Shown: in pieces, positions 39,931 through 40,028 of the stretch | Numbering within the stretch: the first letter of the stretch is position 1 | Layout of the letters: each line of letters begins with the position of its first letter | Assembly: GCA_003165655.1 (NCBI GenBank) | Contig: PMOY01000375.1 | Span: 1 to 40,028, forward strand | Direction of reading: 5' to 3' | DNA: 40,028 nt | From: Solirubrobacterales bacterium | GTDB taxonomy: Bacteria; Actinomycetota; Thermoleophilia; Solirubrobacterales; Solirubrobacteraceae | Made by a program: the position numbers and the translations under genes | The notes under the pieces: model-generated | Told to the model about the DNA's origin: nothing | Database searches by the model: none | The model's input: only the letters and a program-made list of their open reading frames with translations

Positions 39931-40028
39931 AATCACTGGAGGGAACGCCGGCGCGTCCTGGTGACGCAACGAACCGGTGTCTGTTACCGATCGAAGTGCA
40001 CGACTCTTAGTGCTGTCGGTCGTAAATC

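Noticed and set aside
1-40028. tRNA, rRNA, riboswitch, integrase or transposase genes
   Set aside because: I looked through the intergenic regions and protein frames and found no supporting sequence.

Overview
The window is high-GC and gene-dense. Genes sit on both strands in short, tightly coupled operons. Signs of an actinobacterium are the ANTAR and NarL-type regulators, PRC-barrel proteins, an MgtE-N/DUF1003 pair, a GNAT fused to an acyl-CoA synthetase, and many likely leaderless genes (a TANNNT hexamer 6-8 nt before the start codon). I lean towards the Thermoleophilia/Solirubrobacterales because of the overall gene style; that placement is inference. I saw no rRNA, tRNA, CRISPR array, insertion sequence or prophage. 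No stretch above 300 bases lacks a gene or gene remnant.

Left part (1-8 kb): a truncated ANTAR response regulator, then an acetate-activation block. It holds an aldehyde dehydrogenase, acetyl-CoA synthetase, a 5'-truncated short-chain dehydrogenase remnant, and a large GNAT/NDP-forming acyl-CoA synthetase fusion of the Pat type, whose known target in other bacteria is acetyl-CoA synthetase. 8-18 kb: a NarL-type regulator and a two-GAF histidine kinase whose 3' ends overlap, a PRC-barrel protein, a flavin oxidoreductase, a second regulator that has lost its DNA-binding domain, a small membrane protein and a class V aminotransferase. These are followed by a minus-strand MFS-TetR-FdhD operon with two TetR-type palindromes in front of it, and an SRPBCC protein.

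18.3-25.7 kb is filled by two tandem paralogous secreted beta-repeat proteins (1014 and 1414 residues). They share two Ig-like modules and a conserved ~165-residue C-terminal domain that I cannot name. 25.9-30.8 kb holds an MgtE-N/CBS protein, a DUF1003 membrane protein, a GST-like protein, an ArsR-AHSA1 pair with a visible promoter/operator, and small hypothetical proteins.

30.7-37.7 kb is the most notable region: one seven-gene minus-strand operon. It encodes a TupA-like (tungstate/molybdate type) binding protein with a long extra C-terminal region, a membrane-anchored PKD protein, an ExbB/MotA/TolQ-like channel, a DUF2149/ExbD-like partner, two TupB-like permeases and an ABC ATPase. Most junctions overlap or nearly touch, so the ABC importer and the proton-channel pair appear to be made together. 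The operon promoter carries two 15-bp direct repeats exactly 20 bp apart and looks leaderless. FdhD, a molybdenum/tungsten-enzyme maturation factor, lies about 15 kb away.

37.7-40 kb: an ABC-ATPase/response-regulator deletion chimera (pseudogene), a universal stress protein, a HAD-like protein with an altered active-site motif, and a small protein with four GDFA(T/A)G repeats behind a promoter and a CRP-like palindrome. Three genes (acs, the GST and the AHSA1 protein) end in short tandem repeats that contain their own stop codon, which is a local oddity worth checking genome-wide.
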